Shown: in pieces, positions 46,123 through 53,774 of the stretch | How positions within the stretch are numbered: the first letter of the stretch is position 1 | How the letters are laid out: every line of letters starts with the position of its first letter | Assembly: GCA_022825705.1 (NCBI GenBank) | Contig: JAJDWH010000032.1 | Coordinates: forward strand, 1-64,000 | Source: Alphaproteobacteria bacterium | GTDB taxonomy: Bacteria; Pseudomonadota; Alphaproteobacteria; TMED109 | Length of the DNA stretch: 64,000 bases | Direction: 5' to 3' | Made by a program: the position numbers and the translations under genes | Notes under the pieces: generated by a model | Seen by the model: only the letters and a program-made list of their open reading frames with translations | What the model was told of the DNA's origin: nothing | Databases searched by the model: none

Positions 46123-47043
46123 ATGATCGGCAATCACGGATCTGAAGGCCGCGGCGGTCACGCCGACAATGTCCGCCGCATCTTCTGGGCCCTGCTGCTG
46201 ACCGGCGGTTTCATGTTCGCCGAAATCGTGGGTGCCGTGATTTCGGGCTCCCTGGCGTTGCTGGCAGACGCCGCCCACATGCTCGTTGACACCGTGGCCC
46301 TTCTGTTCGCCTGGATCGCCTTCAAGCTCAGCAGCCGTCCGGCCGACCAGGCGCGCACCTACGGCTACCACCGCTTTCCGGTGCTTGCCGCCTTCGCCAA
46401 CGGCATCAGTCTGCTGTTCATCGTGGGATGGATCTTCACGGAGGCGGCCGACCGGATCGTCAATCCAACCGAGGTGCTTGCCGGTCCGATGCTGGCCGTC
46501 GCGGTGCTGGGACTCGTCGTCAACGTTGCCGCATTCAGGGTGCTGTACGGTGCCGACCGCACCAATCTGAACGTTCGGGGCGCGCTGCTCCACATATGGG
46601 GCGACATGCTGGGCTCAGCCGCAGCGGCGGGCGCGGCCGTCGTCATCATGACCACCGGGTGGATGCAGATCGATCCGCTGCTGTCGATCCTGGTCGGTTT
46701 GATCGTGCTCCGCAGTGCCTGGAGCCTGTTGCGGGATGCGGCACACATCCTGCTGGAGGGTGTGCCCGAGCAGCTGGACGTGCGGGAAATCGGTCCCGAT
46801 CTCGTGGCAAACATTGCCGTGGTGGAAGACATCCACCACGTGCACGCTTGGTCGCTGTCGCAGGAGCGGTCGCTGCTGACCCTGCACGCCAGGATCGTCA
46901 AGGATGCGAACCCAGACTCGGCGATCGCGGCCATTCATGCCCGGCTGGCCAGTCGCTTCGATATCCGCCACGTCACCGTCCAGATCGAACTGGACGGGTG
47001 CACGGATGATGCGGCCGACGCCGACTGCGGGGCGCGGCCCTAG
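46123..47043 (+). CDS. Cation diffusion facilitator zinc exporter
   Basis: This encodes 306 residues with six membrane helices and a cytoplasmic C-terminal domain. The transport-site motifs are LLADAAHMLVDTVALLFAWI (His and Asp) and ALLHIWGDMLGSAAAAGAAV (His and Asp), and the C-terminal metal domain has VEDIHHVHAWSLSQER. The HxxxD/HxxxD site is typical of ZitB/CzcD zinc and cadmium exporters. It is convergent with the zinc uptake genes znuB-znuC, placing export and import beside each other. Confidence 0.93.
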   Translation: MIGNHGSEGRGGHADNVRRIFWALLLTGGFMFAEIVGAVISGSLALLADAAHMLVDTVALLFAWIAFKLSSRPADQARTYGYHRFPVLAAFANGISLLFIVGWIFTEAADRIVNPTEVLAGPMLAVAVLGLVVNVAAFRVLYGADRTNLNVRGALLHIWGDMLGSAAAAGAAVVIMTTGWMQIDPLLSILVGLIVLRSAWSLLRDAAHILLEGVPEQLDVREIGPDLVANIAVVEDIHHVHAWSLSQERSLLTLHARIVKDANPDSAIAAIHARLASRFDIRHVTVQIELDGCTDDAADADCGARP

Positions 47044-47068
47044 GCGAGACGCCGACGGCCTTGCGCGT

Positions 47069-47872
47069 TCAGCGCGCGCCCCTCTTGCTGCGCGGGCGGC
47101 CCAGCCGGGTCACGAGGAACACTGCCAGGGCCGTCACCACGATGGAAGGGCCCGACGGCGTGTCCAGCGTCGCCGACGCAAGCAAGCCTCCCGCGACCGC
47201 GAATACGCCGGCTACGGCGGCGCCGGCCGCCATCTGTTCAGGGCTTGACGTGAAGCGTCGCACCGTGGCCGAGGGGATGATGAGCAGGGCGACGATGAGC
47301 AGGACTCCCACGATCTTGATGGCCGCGGCGATGACGGCGGCAAGGAGGATTCCGAACATGAGAAGCGCCCGCTCCGGACGCAGTCCGGCCACGGTCGCCA
47401 GGTCGTAGCTGACCGTGGCCGCCAGCAGGGGCCGCCAGATCCACCACAGCAGAACAAGCGCGACTGCGCCACCGCCCCAGACGACGGCGAGGTCGAGACG
47501 GGACACGGCGAGAATATCCCCGAACAGCAGGCCCTGAAGGTCGAGCCGCATGTCGGGAAAGAACGACAGAAGGACCAGGCCAACTGCCAGTCCGCCGTGC
47601 GAGAGCAAACCGAGCAGCGTGTCGGTAGGCAGCGTGTCACGCCGCTCGAGGTACGACATCGCCAGCACGACCGCGACGGCCGTGACGAAGATGCCGATCA
47701 CCAGGTGCAGATTCACCAGGACCGCGATCGCAACGCCCAATAGGGCCGAGTGCGCGATCGTTTCGCCGAAGTAGGCGAGCCGTCTCCAAACGATGAAGCA
47801 GCCAGCCGGCCCCGTGACCATCGCCAGCCCGATGCCGGCCAGCAAGGCTCGCATGAGGAAATCGTCCAGCAT
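47069..47872 (-). CDS. znuB: Zinc ABC transporter permease
   Basis: This encodes 267 residues with about eight membrane helices, the ABC-3 family permease: GIGLAMVTGPAGCFIVWRRL, AYFGETIAHSALLGVAIAV, and the EAA-like loop near PSATVRRFTSSPEQMAAGAA. It moves zinc delivered by ZnuA. It starts 3 nt after znuC on the minus strand, so they are one operon. It ends 25 bp from the convergent CDF exporter. Confidence 0.92.
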   Translation of the reverse strand: MLDDFLMRALLAGIGLAMVTGPAGCFIVWRRLAYFGETIAHSALLGVAIAVLVNLHLVIGIFVTAVAVVLAMSYLERRDTLPTDTLLGLLSHGGLAVGLVLLSFFPDMRLDLQGLLFGDILAVSRLDLAVVWGGGAVALVLLWWIWRPLLAATVSYDLATVAGLRPERALLMFGILLAAVIAAAIKIVGVLLIVALLIIPSATVRRFTSSPEQMAAGAAVAGVFAVAGGLLASATLDTPSGPSIVVTALAVFLVTRLGRPRSKRGAR

Positions 47873-47875
47873 GGC

Positions 47876-48535
47876 TCAGGCCTTCCGGGCTTTCCGCCGG
47901 GGCAGGTTCCCACGCAGGTCCCGCCGGGCCGGCGGCGGCTCGTCGTGTTGGTGCGGCACGAGGACCACATGGTCGTCACCCGTGCTTGTCGCCGCGTCGA
48001 GATCGTGGGAGATCAGGAGCACCCCGCACCGGAGATCACGGCGGATGCCCTGGATCAGGTCCAGCACGACGCCGGATCCGGCCGTGTCTACCCCTTGAGC
48101 GGGTTCGTCGAGAACCAGCAGATCCGGCCGGTGGATCAGGGCGCGGGCCAGCAGGAGCCGCTGGAATTCCCCGCCTGACAATGTTGTCACCGGCGGATCG
48201 CCCAGGCGGTCCAGGCCCACCGCTGCGAGCGCGGATTCGATGTGGTTTCTGGGAAAGCGCCCGGTCAGGGTGATGAGCCGTCGCACCGTCAACGGCAGTG
48301 TCGGATTCAACGCGAGCCGCTGCGGCACGTAGCCCACCACGAGGGAGGACATTCGTTCGATCGTGCCCTCGTCGATGTCAAGCAAACCGAGAATGGCTTT
48401 CGCGCAGGTGGACTTGCCAGCGCCGTTGGCGCCAATCAGGTAGATGAGCTGGCCGCGGTCAACCGTGATGTCGACATGCCGGATGATCCAGCGCTCGCCC
48501 CGGCGCACGCCCATGTCTCTGGCTCTGACAAGCAC
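47876..48535 (-). CDS. znuC: Zinc ABC transporter ATP-binding protein
   Basis: This encodes 219 residues. Walker A GANGAGKS is at 35-42, signature LSGGEFQR from 119, Walker B LLVLDEP at 139-145, and a switch His in LLISHDLDAA. A His-containing tail (LVPHQHDEPPPARRDLRGN) may sense or bind metal. It is the ATPase of the ZnuABC importer. It is divergent from znuA across a 300-bp region that should hold a Zur-type operator, though I could not identify one. Confidence 0.93.
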   Translation of the reverse strand: MLVRARDMGVRRGERWIIRHVDITVDRGQLIYLIGANGAGKSTCAKAILGLLDIDEGTIERMSSLVVGYVPQRLALNPTLPLTVRRLITLTGRFPRNHIESALAAVGLDRLGDPPVTTLSGGEFQRLLLARALIHRPDLLVLDEPAQGVDTAGSGVVLDLIQGIRRDLRCGVLLISHDLDAATSTGDDHVVLVPHQHDEPPPARRDLRGNLPRRKARKA

Positions 48536-48836
48536 GAGGGAACTCCTCCGAGAGCCGATCTACCGGGCCATCGATGCCTGGCGCCCGCGGCTAGCGGTTC
48601 GAACCGGGCTCCTGCGGACGCACCGGTGCGTAGTCCTGCCGATGCATCCCGTCCGCCACCCTATCACCAGCTTGGAGGTTACTGGACGGTCGAGCGCGGT
48701 GCGATCAACGCAAGTCGGCCGCCGGTGAACCTTGGGTGCGGCAACGCCTCGCACCGGACCAAGTGCGCTTGACAGGGCGATTACAAATACACCGTTTCCG
48801 TTTTCGGCGACTGCTCTCTTGCAGCGGGGGAAATGT
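48536..48836. other. Divergent znuC-znuA control region
   Basis: This is non-coding DNA between two zinc-uptake transcription units. A TTGACA hexamer at 48769-48774 points toward znuA, but no -10 box lies at the right distance. No palindromic Zur box was recognised by eye. Confidence 0.4.
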
Positions 48837-49895
48837 ATGAGCCGTTCGTTGTTGGCCTGGCGGTGGGCAGCTGCGGTTCTGGTCGCAGTCTCGCTGACCG
48901 GCTGGGCCGATGCCACGTCGGCGGACGATGAAAACGACACCGGGATTGTCGCGTCGATAAAGCCGGTCCACTCGATCGTCAGCGCCGTCATGCTCGGAGT
49001 CGGCGAACCTCAACTTCTCATACGCGGCGCCTCTTCCCCCCATACGTTCAGCTTGCGTCCGTCCGATGCCGCGTTGCTGGCAGACGCGAGCGTGGTCTTT
49101 TGGATCGGGGCGGCCATGGAGTCATCGCTGGCCGGTCCCATAGCCGCGCTGGCTGGCGATGCGCGACTGGTCACGCTGTCGCAGGCGCCAAACCTCGTTC
49201 GCCGACCGCTTCGGGAAGTAGGAGCGTTCGAGCGCCACGCCCACGATGAACATGACCGCGGTGATGCCGAAAACGAGCGGCGCAGTGCGGACCGCGACAA
49301 CGAGGGCGTCGGGCATGGCGCACGCATATTCGACATGCACGTCTGGCTCGACCCGCACAACGCCGACGCGATGGCGCGGATGATTGCCGAGGTGCTGTCA
49401 GAGGTCGACCCGGCGAACGCGGAGAGGTATGCGAGGAACGCGACCACCGTGGGCCAGCGCCTGGCGGCGCTGACGGAGGACATCGACGCATTGGTGGCGC
49501 CGGCTCGCGGGCAGCCCTTCATCATGTTCCATGATGCATACCGCTATTTCGAGGACCGGTTCGGCTTGTCCGCGGTCGGCTCCGTTGTCGTCAGCCTCGA
49601 GCGAAAGCCCGGCGTCAGGAGAGTCCGTGCGCTTCGTGCAATGGTGCGCGAGCTGGGGGCGGTATGCGTGTTCTCCGAGCCCCAATTCCAGCCCAGCCTG
49701 GTCGGTACGATCATCGAAGATACCCAGGCACGTTCGGGCGTACTCGACCCTTTGGGCGCCGGAATCGACAGTGGACCGGAGTTGTATTTCACACTGCTCC
49801 GCCGAATGGCGGACTCGTTCAGGACGTGCCTGGAGCCGGATGCTGGCCCGCGGGCCGCACGCCCATTGCCGGGACAGGATTCATCCAGGGGCTGA
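48837..49895 (+). CDS. znuA: Zinc ABC transporter substrate-binding protein
   Basis: This encodes 352 residues from ATG 48837 (GGGGGA upstream; an upstream TTG would extend it without homology). Signal peptide, then IVASIKPVHSIVSAVMLGVG with the first His ligand, SSPHTFSLRPSDAALLADA, a charged His/Asp/Glu loop (ERHAHDEHDRGDAENE), and IFDMHVWLDPHNADAMARMI. The central loop is typical of zinc-specific A-1 cluster proteins. It captures zinc in the periplasm for ZnuBC. The His-containing loop and zinc neighbourhood argue against a manganese binder. Confidence 0.93.
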   Translation: MSRSLLAWRWAAAVLVAVSLTGWADATSADDENDTGIVASIKPVHSIVSAVMLGVGEPQLLIRGASSPHTFSLRPSDAALLADASVVFWIGAAMESSLAGPIAALAGDARLVTLSQAPNLVRRPLREVGAFERHAHDEHDRGDAENERRSADRDNEGVGHGARIFDMHVWLDPHNADAMARMIAEVLSEVDPANAERYARNATTVGQRLAALTEDIDALVAPARGQPFIMFHDAYRYFEDRFGLSAVGSVVVSLERKPGVRRVRALRAMVRELGAVCVFSEPQFQPSLVGTIIEDTQARSGVLDPLGAGIDSGPELYFTLLRRMADSFRTCLEPDAGPRAARPLPGQDSSRG

Positions 49896-49909
49896 ACGGT
49901 GCCTCCGAT

Positions 49910-49931
49910 CCGCCGGGTTCCCGGCCGGCGG
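49910..49931 (+). terminator. GC-rich stem-loop after znuA
   Basis: CCGCCGG (49910-49916) and CCGGCGG (49925-49931) form a perfect 7-bp stem with an 8-nt loop, 14 nt after the znuA stop. No T-tract follows. It is a likely terminator or 3' end protector. Confidence 0.45.
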
Positions 49932-50213
49932 GGTCGTGATCATTGCTAACGAAACGTGCGCAGCTCTTGTAGTTGCCGGCACAGGATCTTGTCGCACAGG
50001 GAGCGCCATCGGTTCGAGAGGGCGTCCCGAGGTACCGGTCACGGGCGCAGACGTCCGTCGGCAGTGAGCCCGCCTGCTGCAGTCATTCGCCGCCGCAGCA
50101 TTAGGAGGGCGGCCGCCGCCGGGCGGTCTGAAGGGACCGAAGTTTCGCACCGCACTGCCATCCGGGCACCATCCATTGCCAGGATTCAGGTGCGGTTGCA
50201 GCGCTGCCGTCAC
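49932..50213. other. Intergenic DNA between znuA and secE
   Basis: I see no gene. The tuf and tRNA-Trp genes that precede secE in many proteobacteria are not present here. Confidence 0.5.
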
Positions 50214-50243
50214 TTGCGACGATGACCCCGAATGGAGTATCTT
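50214..50243 (+). promoter_or_regulatory. Possible promoter of secE-nusG-rplKAJL
   Basis: TTGCGA (50214-50219) and TATCTT (50238-50243) are separated by 18 bp. The 5' leader would be about 95 nt. Box matches are moderate. Confidence 0.35.
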
Positions 50244-50343
50244 GCCAAGCAACCGTACCCCTTAGTTCATTACCGGTTTCCGTCGTCGCTGGCGGCGATG
50301 CTTGCGGCGGATGGCCGGTAACGCACCGCGTGAGGATTTGCTC

Positions 50344-50541
50344 ATGAACGGAACGTCCCCGATGGAGTTTCTTCGGGAAATTCGTCAGGAGCTGGCCAAG
50401 GTCACATGGCCCACCCGCAAGGAGACTGCGGTCACCACGGGGATGGTGTTCGTGATGGTGTTCTTGCTGGCACTCTTTTTCCTGGGTGTGGATCAGCTGA
50501 TCTCGCTTGCGGTCCAGGCAATCCTCGGGTTGGGCAGTTGA
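50344..50541 (+). CDS. secE: Preprotein translocase subunit SecE
   Basis: This encodes 65 residues from ATG 50344 (GAGGATTTG upstream). The amphipathic helix and family loop REIRQELAKVTWPTRKETAV precede one membrane helix (MVFVMVFLLALFFLGVDQLI). It is the short single-helix form usual in alphaproteobacteria, which clamps SecY. nusG follows after 20 nt. Confidence 0.95.
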   Translation: MNGTSPMEFLREIRQELAKVTWPTRKETAVTTGMVFVMVFLLALFFLGVDQLISLAVQAILGLGS

Positions 50542-50561
50542 CACAAGAGGAGCAGCCGGCG

Positions 50562-51092
50562 ATGCCGCTTGCGTGGTACATCGTGCACGCGCACTCCGGC
50601 TTCGAATCGCGCGTGGCTGACGCCATCCGTGCCGAGGCGGTTCGCCACGCACTGGCCGACGAAATCACGGAAGCGGTCGTGCCGACCGAGAACGTGGTCG
50701 AACTGCGCCAGGGAAAGAAGATCGAGACCGAGCGGAAGTTCTTTCCCGGCTACGTGCTGGTTCGCATGCAGCTGTCCGATCAGACCCGTCGCTTGGTGCT
50801 GGACGTCCCGCGCGTCTTGGGGTTTGTCGGCACCGAGGGCGACCCGATACCGATTTCCGACGATGAAGCGGGCCGGGTACTCAACCAGATCCGCGAGGGC
50901 GTCGAACGTCCCCGACCGGCAGTCATCTTCGAGATCGGAGAGAATGTGCGAGTGGGCGACGGTCCCTTCACCTCCTTCAACGGGGTGGTCGAGGAAATCG
51001 ACGAGGAGCGCTCGCGCGTCAAGGTTTCGGTCTCCATATTCGGACGTGCCACCCCGGTCGAACTGGAATACTCGCAGGTCGAGAAGATCTAG
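50562..51092 (+). CDS. nusG: Transcription elongation and termination factor NusG
   Basis: This encodes 176 residues from ATG 50562. The NGN domain starts WYIVHAHSGFESRVADAIR with the ERKFFPGYVLVRMQL strand; the C-terminal KOW domain is FEIGENVRVGDGPFTSFNGV, VEEIDEERSRVKV. It binds RNA polymerase and, through the KOW domain, Rho or S10. An AGAGG ribosome site is upstream. Confidence 0.97.
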   Translation: MPLAWYIVHAHSGFESRVADAIRAEAVRHALADEITEAVVPTENVVELRQGKKIETERKFFPGYVLVRMQLSDQTRRLVLDVPRVLGFVGTEGDPIPISDDEAGRVLNQIREGVERPRPAVIFEIGENVRVGDGPFTSFNGVVEEIDEERSRVKVSVSIFGRATPVELEYSQVEKI

Positions 51093-51114
51093 AAACAGGT
51101 AACGGAACAAACTG

Positions 51115-51543
51115 ATGGCTAAACAAATTGAAGGTTACGTGCGCATCCAGGTGCCGGCGGGGCAGGCCAATCCGTCGCCGCCGATCGGGCCTGCGCTGGG
51201 TCAGGCCGGGCTCAACATCATGGAGTTCTGCAAGGCGTTCAACGCGCAGACGCAAGGCGCCGAGGCCGGCGCGCCGTTGCCCGTGACCATCACGGTGTAC
51301 CGCGATCGGAGCTTCACCTTTACGGTCAAGAAACCGCCGGTTTCCTACTACCTGAAACGCGCTGCAGGGGTCCCCAAGGGGTCGGGCGAAACCGGCCGCA
51401 TCGAGCCGGTCGCTTCGGTGACCGCCGCGCAGGTACGTGAAATTGCCGCCGAGAAGATGCCGGATCTGAACGCTTCCGGCGTTGACGAAGCCTGCCGGAT
51501 CGTCGAGGGTACGGCCCGCTCGATGGGCATTGGAGTCAGCTGA
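51115..51543 (+). CDS. rplK: 50S ribosomal protein L11
   Basis: This encodes 142 residues. [35 protein letters not shown] and the C-terminal rRNA-binding domain ([20 protein letters not shown]) are universal. It forms the GTPase-associated stalk base with L10. It begins 22 nt after nusG, too close for a long regulatory leader of its own. Confidence 0.97.
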   Translation: MAKQIEGYVRIQVPAGQANPSPPIGPALGQAGLNIMEFCKAFNAQTQGAEAGAPLPVTITVYRDRSFTFTVKKPPVSYYLKRAAGVPKGSGETGRIEPVASVTAAQVREIAAEKMPDLNASGVDEACRIVEGTARSMGIGVS

Positions 51544-51547
51544 AGCC

Positions 51548-52261
51548 ATGGCACGTCCTGGAAAACGTTTACGGGCTGCCCGCGAGGGGCTCGACCGCAC
51601 CCGGCCGCTTCCGCTTGGGGACGCCCTTGCGCACCTCAAGCAGCACGGCGGCACGAAGTTCGATCAGACCGTTGAAATCGCGCTGGACCTCAATCTCGAC
51701 ACCCGTCAGTCGGACCAGCAGGTGCGCGGGACGGTGATGCTGCCGGCGGGCACGGGCAAGACCGTCAGGGTCGCGGTGTTCGCCCGCGATCAGGCGGCCG
51801 AAGCCGCCCGTGAAGCGGGAGCTGACTTGGTGGGTGCGGAAGACCTGGCCGAGGCCGTTCAGAAGGGCGAAATCAATTTCGACCGCGCCGTGGCGACTCC
51901 GGACTGCATGCCCGTCGTCGGCCGGCTGGGCAAGATACTGGGGCCGCGCGGTCTCATGCCGAACCCCAAGCTCGGCACGGTTACGACCGATGTCACGGCT
52001 GCGGTGCAAGCTGCCAAGGGAGGGCAGGTCGCCTTCCGAGCCGAGAAAGCCGGGATCGTGCATGCCGGAATCGGCAAGACTAGTTTCGACGAAGGCAGCC
52101 TGGCTGCCAACGTCCACGCGTTCGTCGGCGCGGTGCGCGATGCGCGCCCTGCAGGATCGAAGGGCGTGTATATTCAGAAAATCTGGCTGTCGTCGACCAT
52201 GGGACCCGGGGTCCAGTTGGACGTGGCCGATCTTGAGGCCGGGGCGAACGCCGCGGCCTGA
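51548..52261 (+). CDS. rplA: 50S ribosomal protein L1
   Basis: This encodes 237 residues from ATG 51548. KFDQTVEIALDLNLDTRQSD, GKILGPRGLMPNPKLGTVT and HAGIGKTSFDEGSLAANV are family blocks. It forms the mobile L1 stalk at the E site and can repress its own operon in many bacteria. It is 4 nt after rplK. Confidence 0.97.
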   Translation: MARPGKRLRAAREGLDRTRPLPLGDALAHLKQHGGTKFDQTVEIALDLNLDTRQSDQQVRGTVMLPAGTGKTVRVAVFARDQAAEAAREAGADLVGAEDLAEAVQKGEINFDRAVATPDCMPVVGRLGKILGPRGLMPNPKLGTVTTDVTAAVQAAKGGQVAFRAEKAGIVHAGIGKTSFDEGSLAANVHAFVGAVRDARPAGSKGVYIQKIWLSSTMGPGVQLDVADLEAGANAAA

Positions 52262-52307
52262 TTGTCAATTGGCGATTGCCGCGCCTGCCGCGGTGATCGC
52301 TTCCTGT

Positions 52308-52356
52308 CCGAGACTGCAGGGGGCGATAGCCTTAATCAACCTGCATAGACGGGGTG
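52308..52356 (+). ncRNA. L10 leader (autoregulatory ribosomal protein leader)
   Basis: The conserved core GACTGCAGG, then GCCTTAAT and CCTGCATAGACGG occurs at 52312-52352 in the 222-nt leader of rplJ. These are the landmark elements of the L10 leader, which binds L10-(L7/L12) and shuts off rplJL when the stalk proteins are in excess. The CTGCAGG and CCTGCAT parts can pair. The element is retained although rpoBC no longer follow rplL. Confidence 0.75.
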
Positions 52357-52483
52357 TGGGCGCGGCGGTTGGCCGCGCGTCCGGACTCGTTCCTTGGACA
52401 GGCGTGAACTCCGGCTGGCGTGGGTCAGCGCGGAGCTGCACGGCAGCGCCACCTGGCCTGCCGAGGCTGGAGGAGCCCGTCCT

Positions 52484-52999
52484 ATGGATCGCCAGGCAAA
52501 GGAAGCGACGGTGGCCGCGCTGCACGAGTTATTCGCGCGCGGCGAAACCGTGATTGTGACCCACTACGCAGGTCTCGATGCGAACGATGCGACCGCTTTG
52601 CGGCGGCGCATGCGTGAGGCGGGAGCGCAGTTTCGGGTCACCAAGAACCGACTTACGCGCTTGGCCCTGAAGGACACGCCGCACGCCGACCTGGCTGACC
52701 TTTTCACCGGTCCGACGGCGATCGGTCTCAGTCAGGACCCGGTGGCACCGGCCAAGGTGTTGCACGAATTTGCCGATACCCATCCGCAGTTGGTCATCCT
52801 TGGCGGTGGCCTCGGTTCGCAAAAGCTGGACCCGGCTGCGGTGTCCCAGTTGGCCAAGATGCCATCGCTGGACGAGCTTCGGGCGAAGCTGGTGGGCGTG
52901 ATTTCCTCGCCGGCCCGCTCGGTGGCGGGGGTCCTCCAGGCTCCGGCGGGCGCTCTGGCCCGGGTCTTCGGGGCCTATTCCGAATCGGAAGCCGCCTGA
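52484..52999 (+). CDS. rplJ: 50S ribosomal protein L10
   Basis: This encodes 171 residues from ATG 52484 (TGGAGGAG upstream; a longer in-frame start at 52394 lies inside the leader). MDRQAKEATVAALHELFARG, THYAGLDANDATALRRRMRE, then VTKNRLTRLAL bind 23S rRNA, and the C-terminal helix (LARVFGAYSESEAA at the end) holds L7/L12 dimers. It is the base of the translation-factor stalk. Confidence 0.97.
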   Translation: MDRQAKEATVAALHELFARGETVIVTHYAGLDANDATALRRRMREAGAQFRVTKNRLTRLALKDTPHADLADLFTGPTAIGLSQDPVAPAKVLHEFADTHPQLVILGGGLGSQKLDPAAVSQLAKMPSLDELRAKLVGVISSPARSVAGVLQAPAGALARVFGAYSESEAA

Positions 53000-53056
53000 G
53001 TTTCGGGCGAGCCATTCCATAACTTTGTCCACGCGTCTGAAGGGAGAAAACCAGCC

Positions 53057-53440
53057 ATGGCGGACATAGAGAAACTGGCCGAGGAGTTGTCCGGCCTGAC
53101 CGTGATCGAAGCAGCCGAACTGTCGAAGCTGCTCGAGGAGAAGTGGGGAGTCAGCGCGGCCGCGCCGGTAGCGGTGGCAGCAGCGCCCGGTGGCGCGGCC
53201 GATGGCGGCGGGGGCAGTGACGAGCCCGAGTTCGTGACTGTGACGCTCACCAGCTTTGGTGCCAAGAAGATCAACGTCATCAAGGAGGTGCGGGCGATTA
53301 CGGGACTCGGCCTGAAAGAGGCCAAGGATCTCGTGGAAGGGGTTCCCAAGCCGGTCAAGGAAGACATTTCCAAGGACGAGGCCGAAGAGATCAAGAAGAA
53401 GTTGGAAGACGCGGGTGCGTCGGTCGAAGTGGGAGCGTGA
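53057..53440 (+). CDS. rplL: 50S ribosomal protein L7/L12
   Basis: This encodes 127 residues. The N-terminal dimerisation domain ([20 protein letters not shown]) is joined by an Ala/Gly/Pro hinge ([18 protein letters not shown]) to the C-terminal domain ([40 protein letters not shown]) that recruits elongation factors. It follows rplJ by 57 nt. In most bacteria rpoB comes next; here a stem-loop and a thiamine-diphosphate enzyme gene follow instead. Confidence 0.97.
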   Translation: MADIEKLAEELSGLTVIEAAELSKLLEEKWGVSAAAPVAVAAAPGGAADGGGGSDEPEFVTVTLTSFGAKKINVIKEVRAITGLGLKEAKDLVEGVPKPVKEDISKDEAEEIKKKLEDAGASVEVGA

Positions 53441-53774
53441 TCCTCTGGTTTCTGGATCGACGGCACCGGCAGGAGAGACCCGCCCACCAGGCCAGTGACA
53501 TCGATGGCGCTCCGGCGCGGACCGGCGGGCCCTGGCCGGCGGGTCCGCGGTTCCGGCAGGGACGGGATGGCGGCAGGTAGCCCCGTGGTCGCCGCACACG
53601 TGGCTTGGTGCGGGCCCGGGGTCGCGGCGGTTAGCCGTCGGCCGCCCGGCGGTGACGGCTGCTCGCGGCGGTGCGCAGATCTCGGTCGAGTTGGCGCGAA
53701 GCGGGCGGATTTACCGGCCTGTGCCGGACGGCTAGGATTCCCGCAATGACCACGAGCATTCCGGCCTCCGAAGC
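53441..53774. other. Junction after rplL where rpoBC would be expected
   Basis: This contains no gene. A stem-loop at 53517-53548 is the only structure seen. Confidence 0.5.
53517..53548 (+). terminator. Candidate stem-loop terminating rplJL
   Basis: GCGGACC (53517-53523) and GGTCCGC (53542-53548) pair perfectly around an 18-nt GC-rich loop, 76 nt after the rplL stop. No T-tract follows. Confidence 0.35.

Noticed and set aside
48769..48774. TTGACA as the -35 box of znuA
   Set aside because: No -10 hexamer at 16-18 bp; the AT-rich TTACAAATA is too close.
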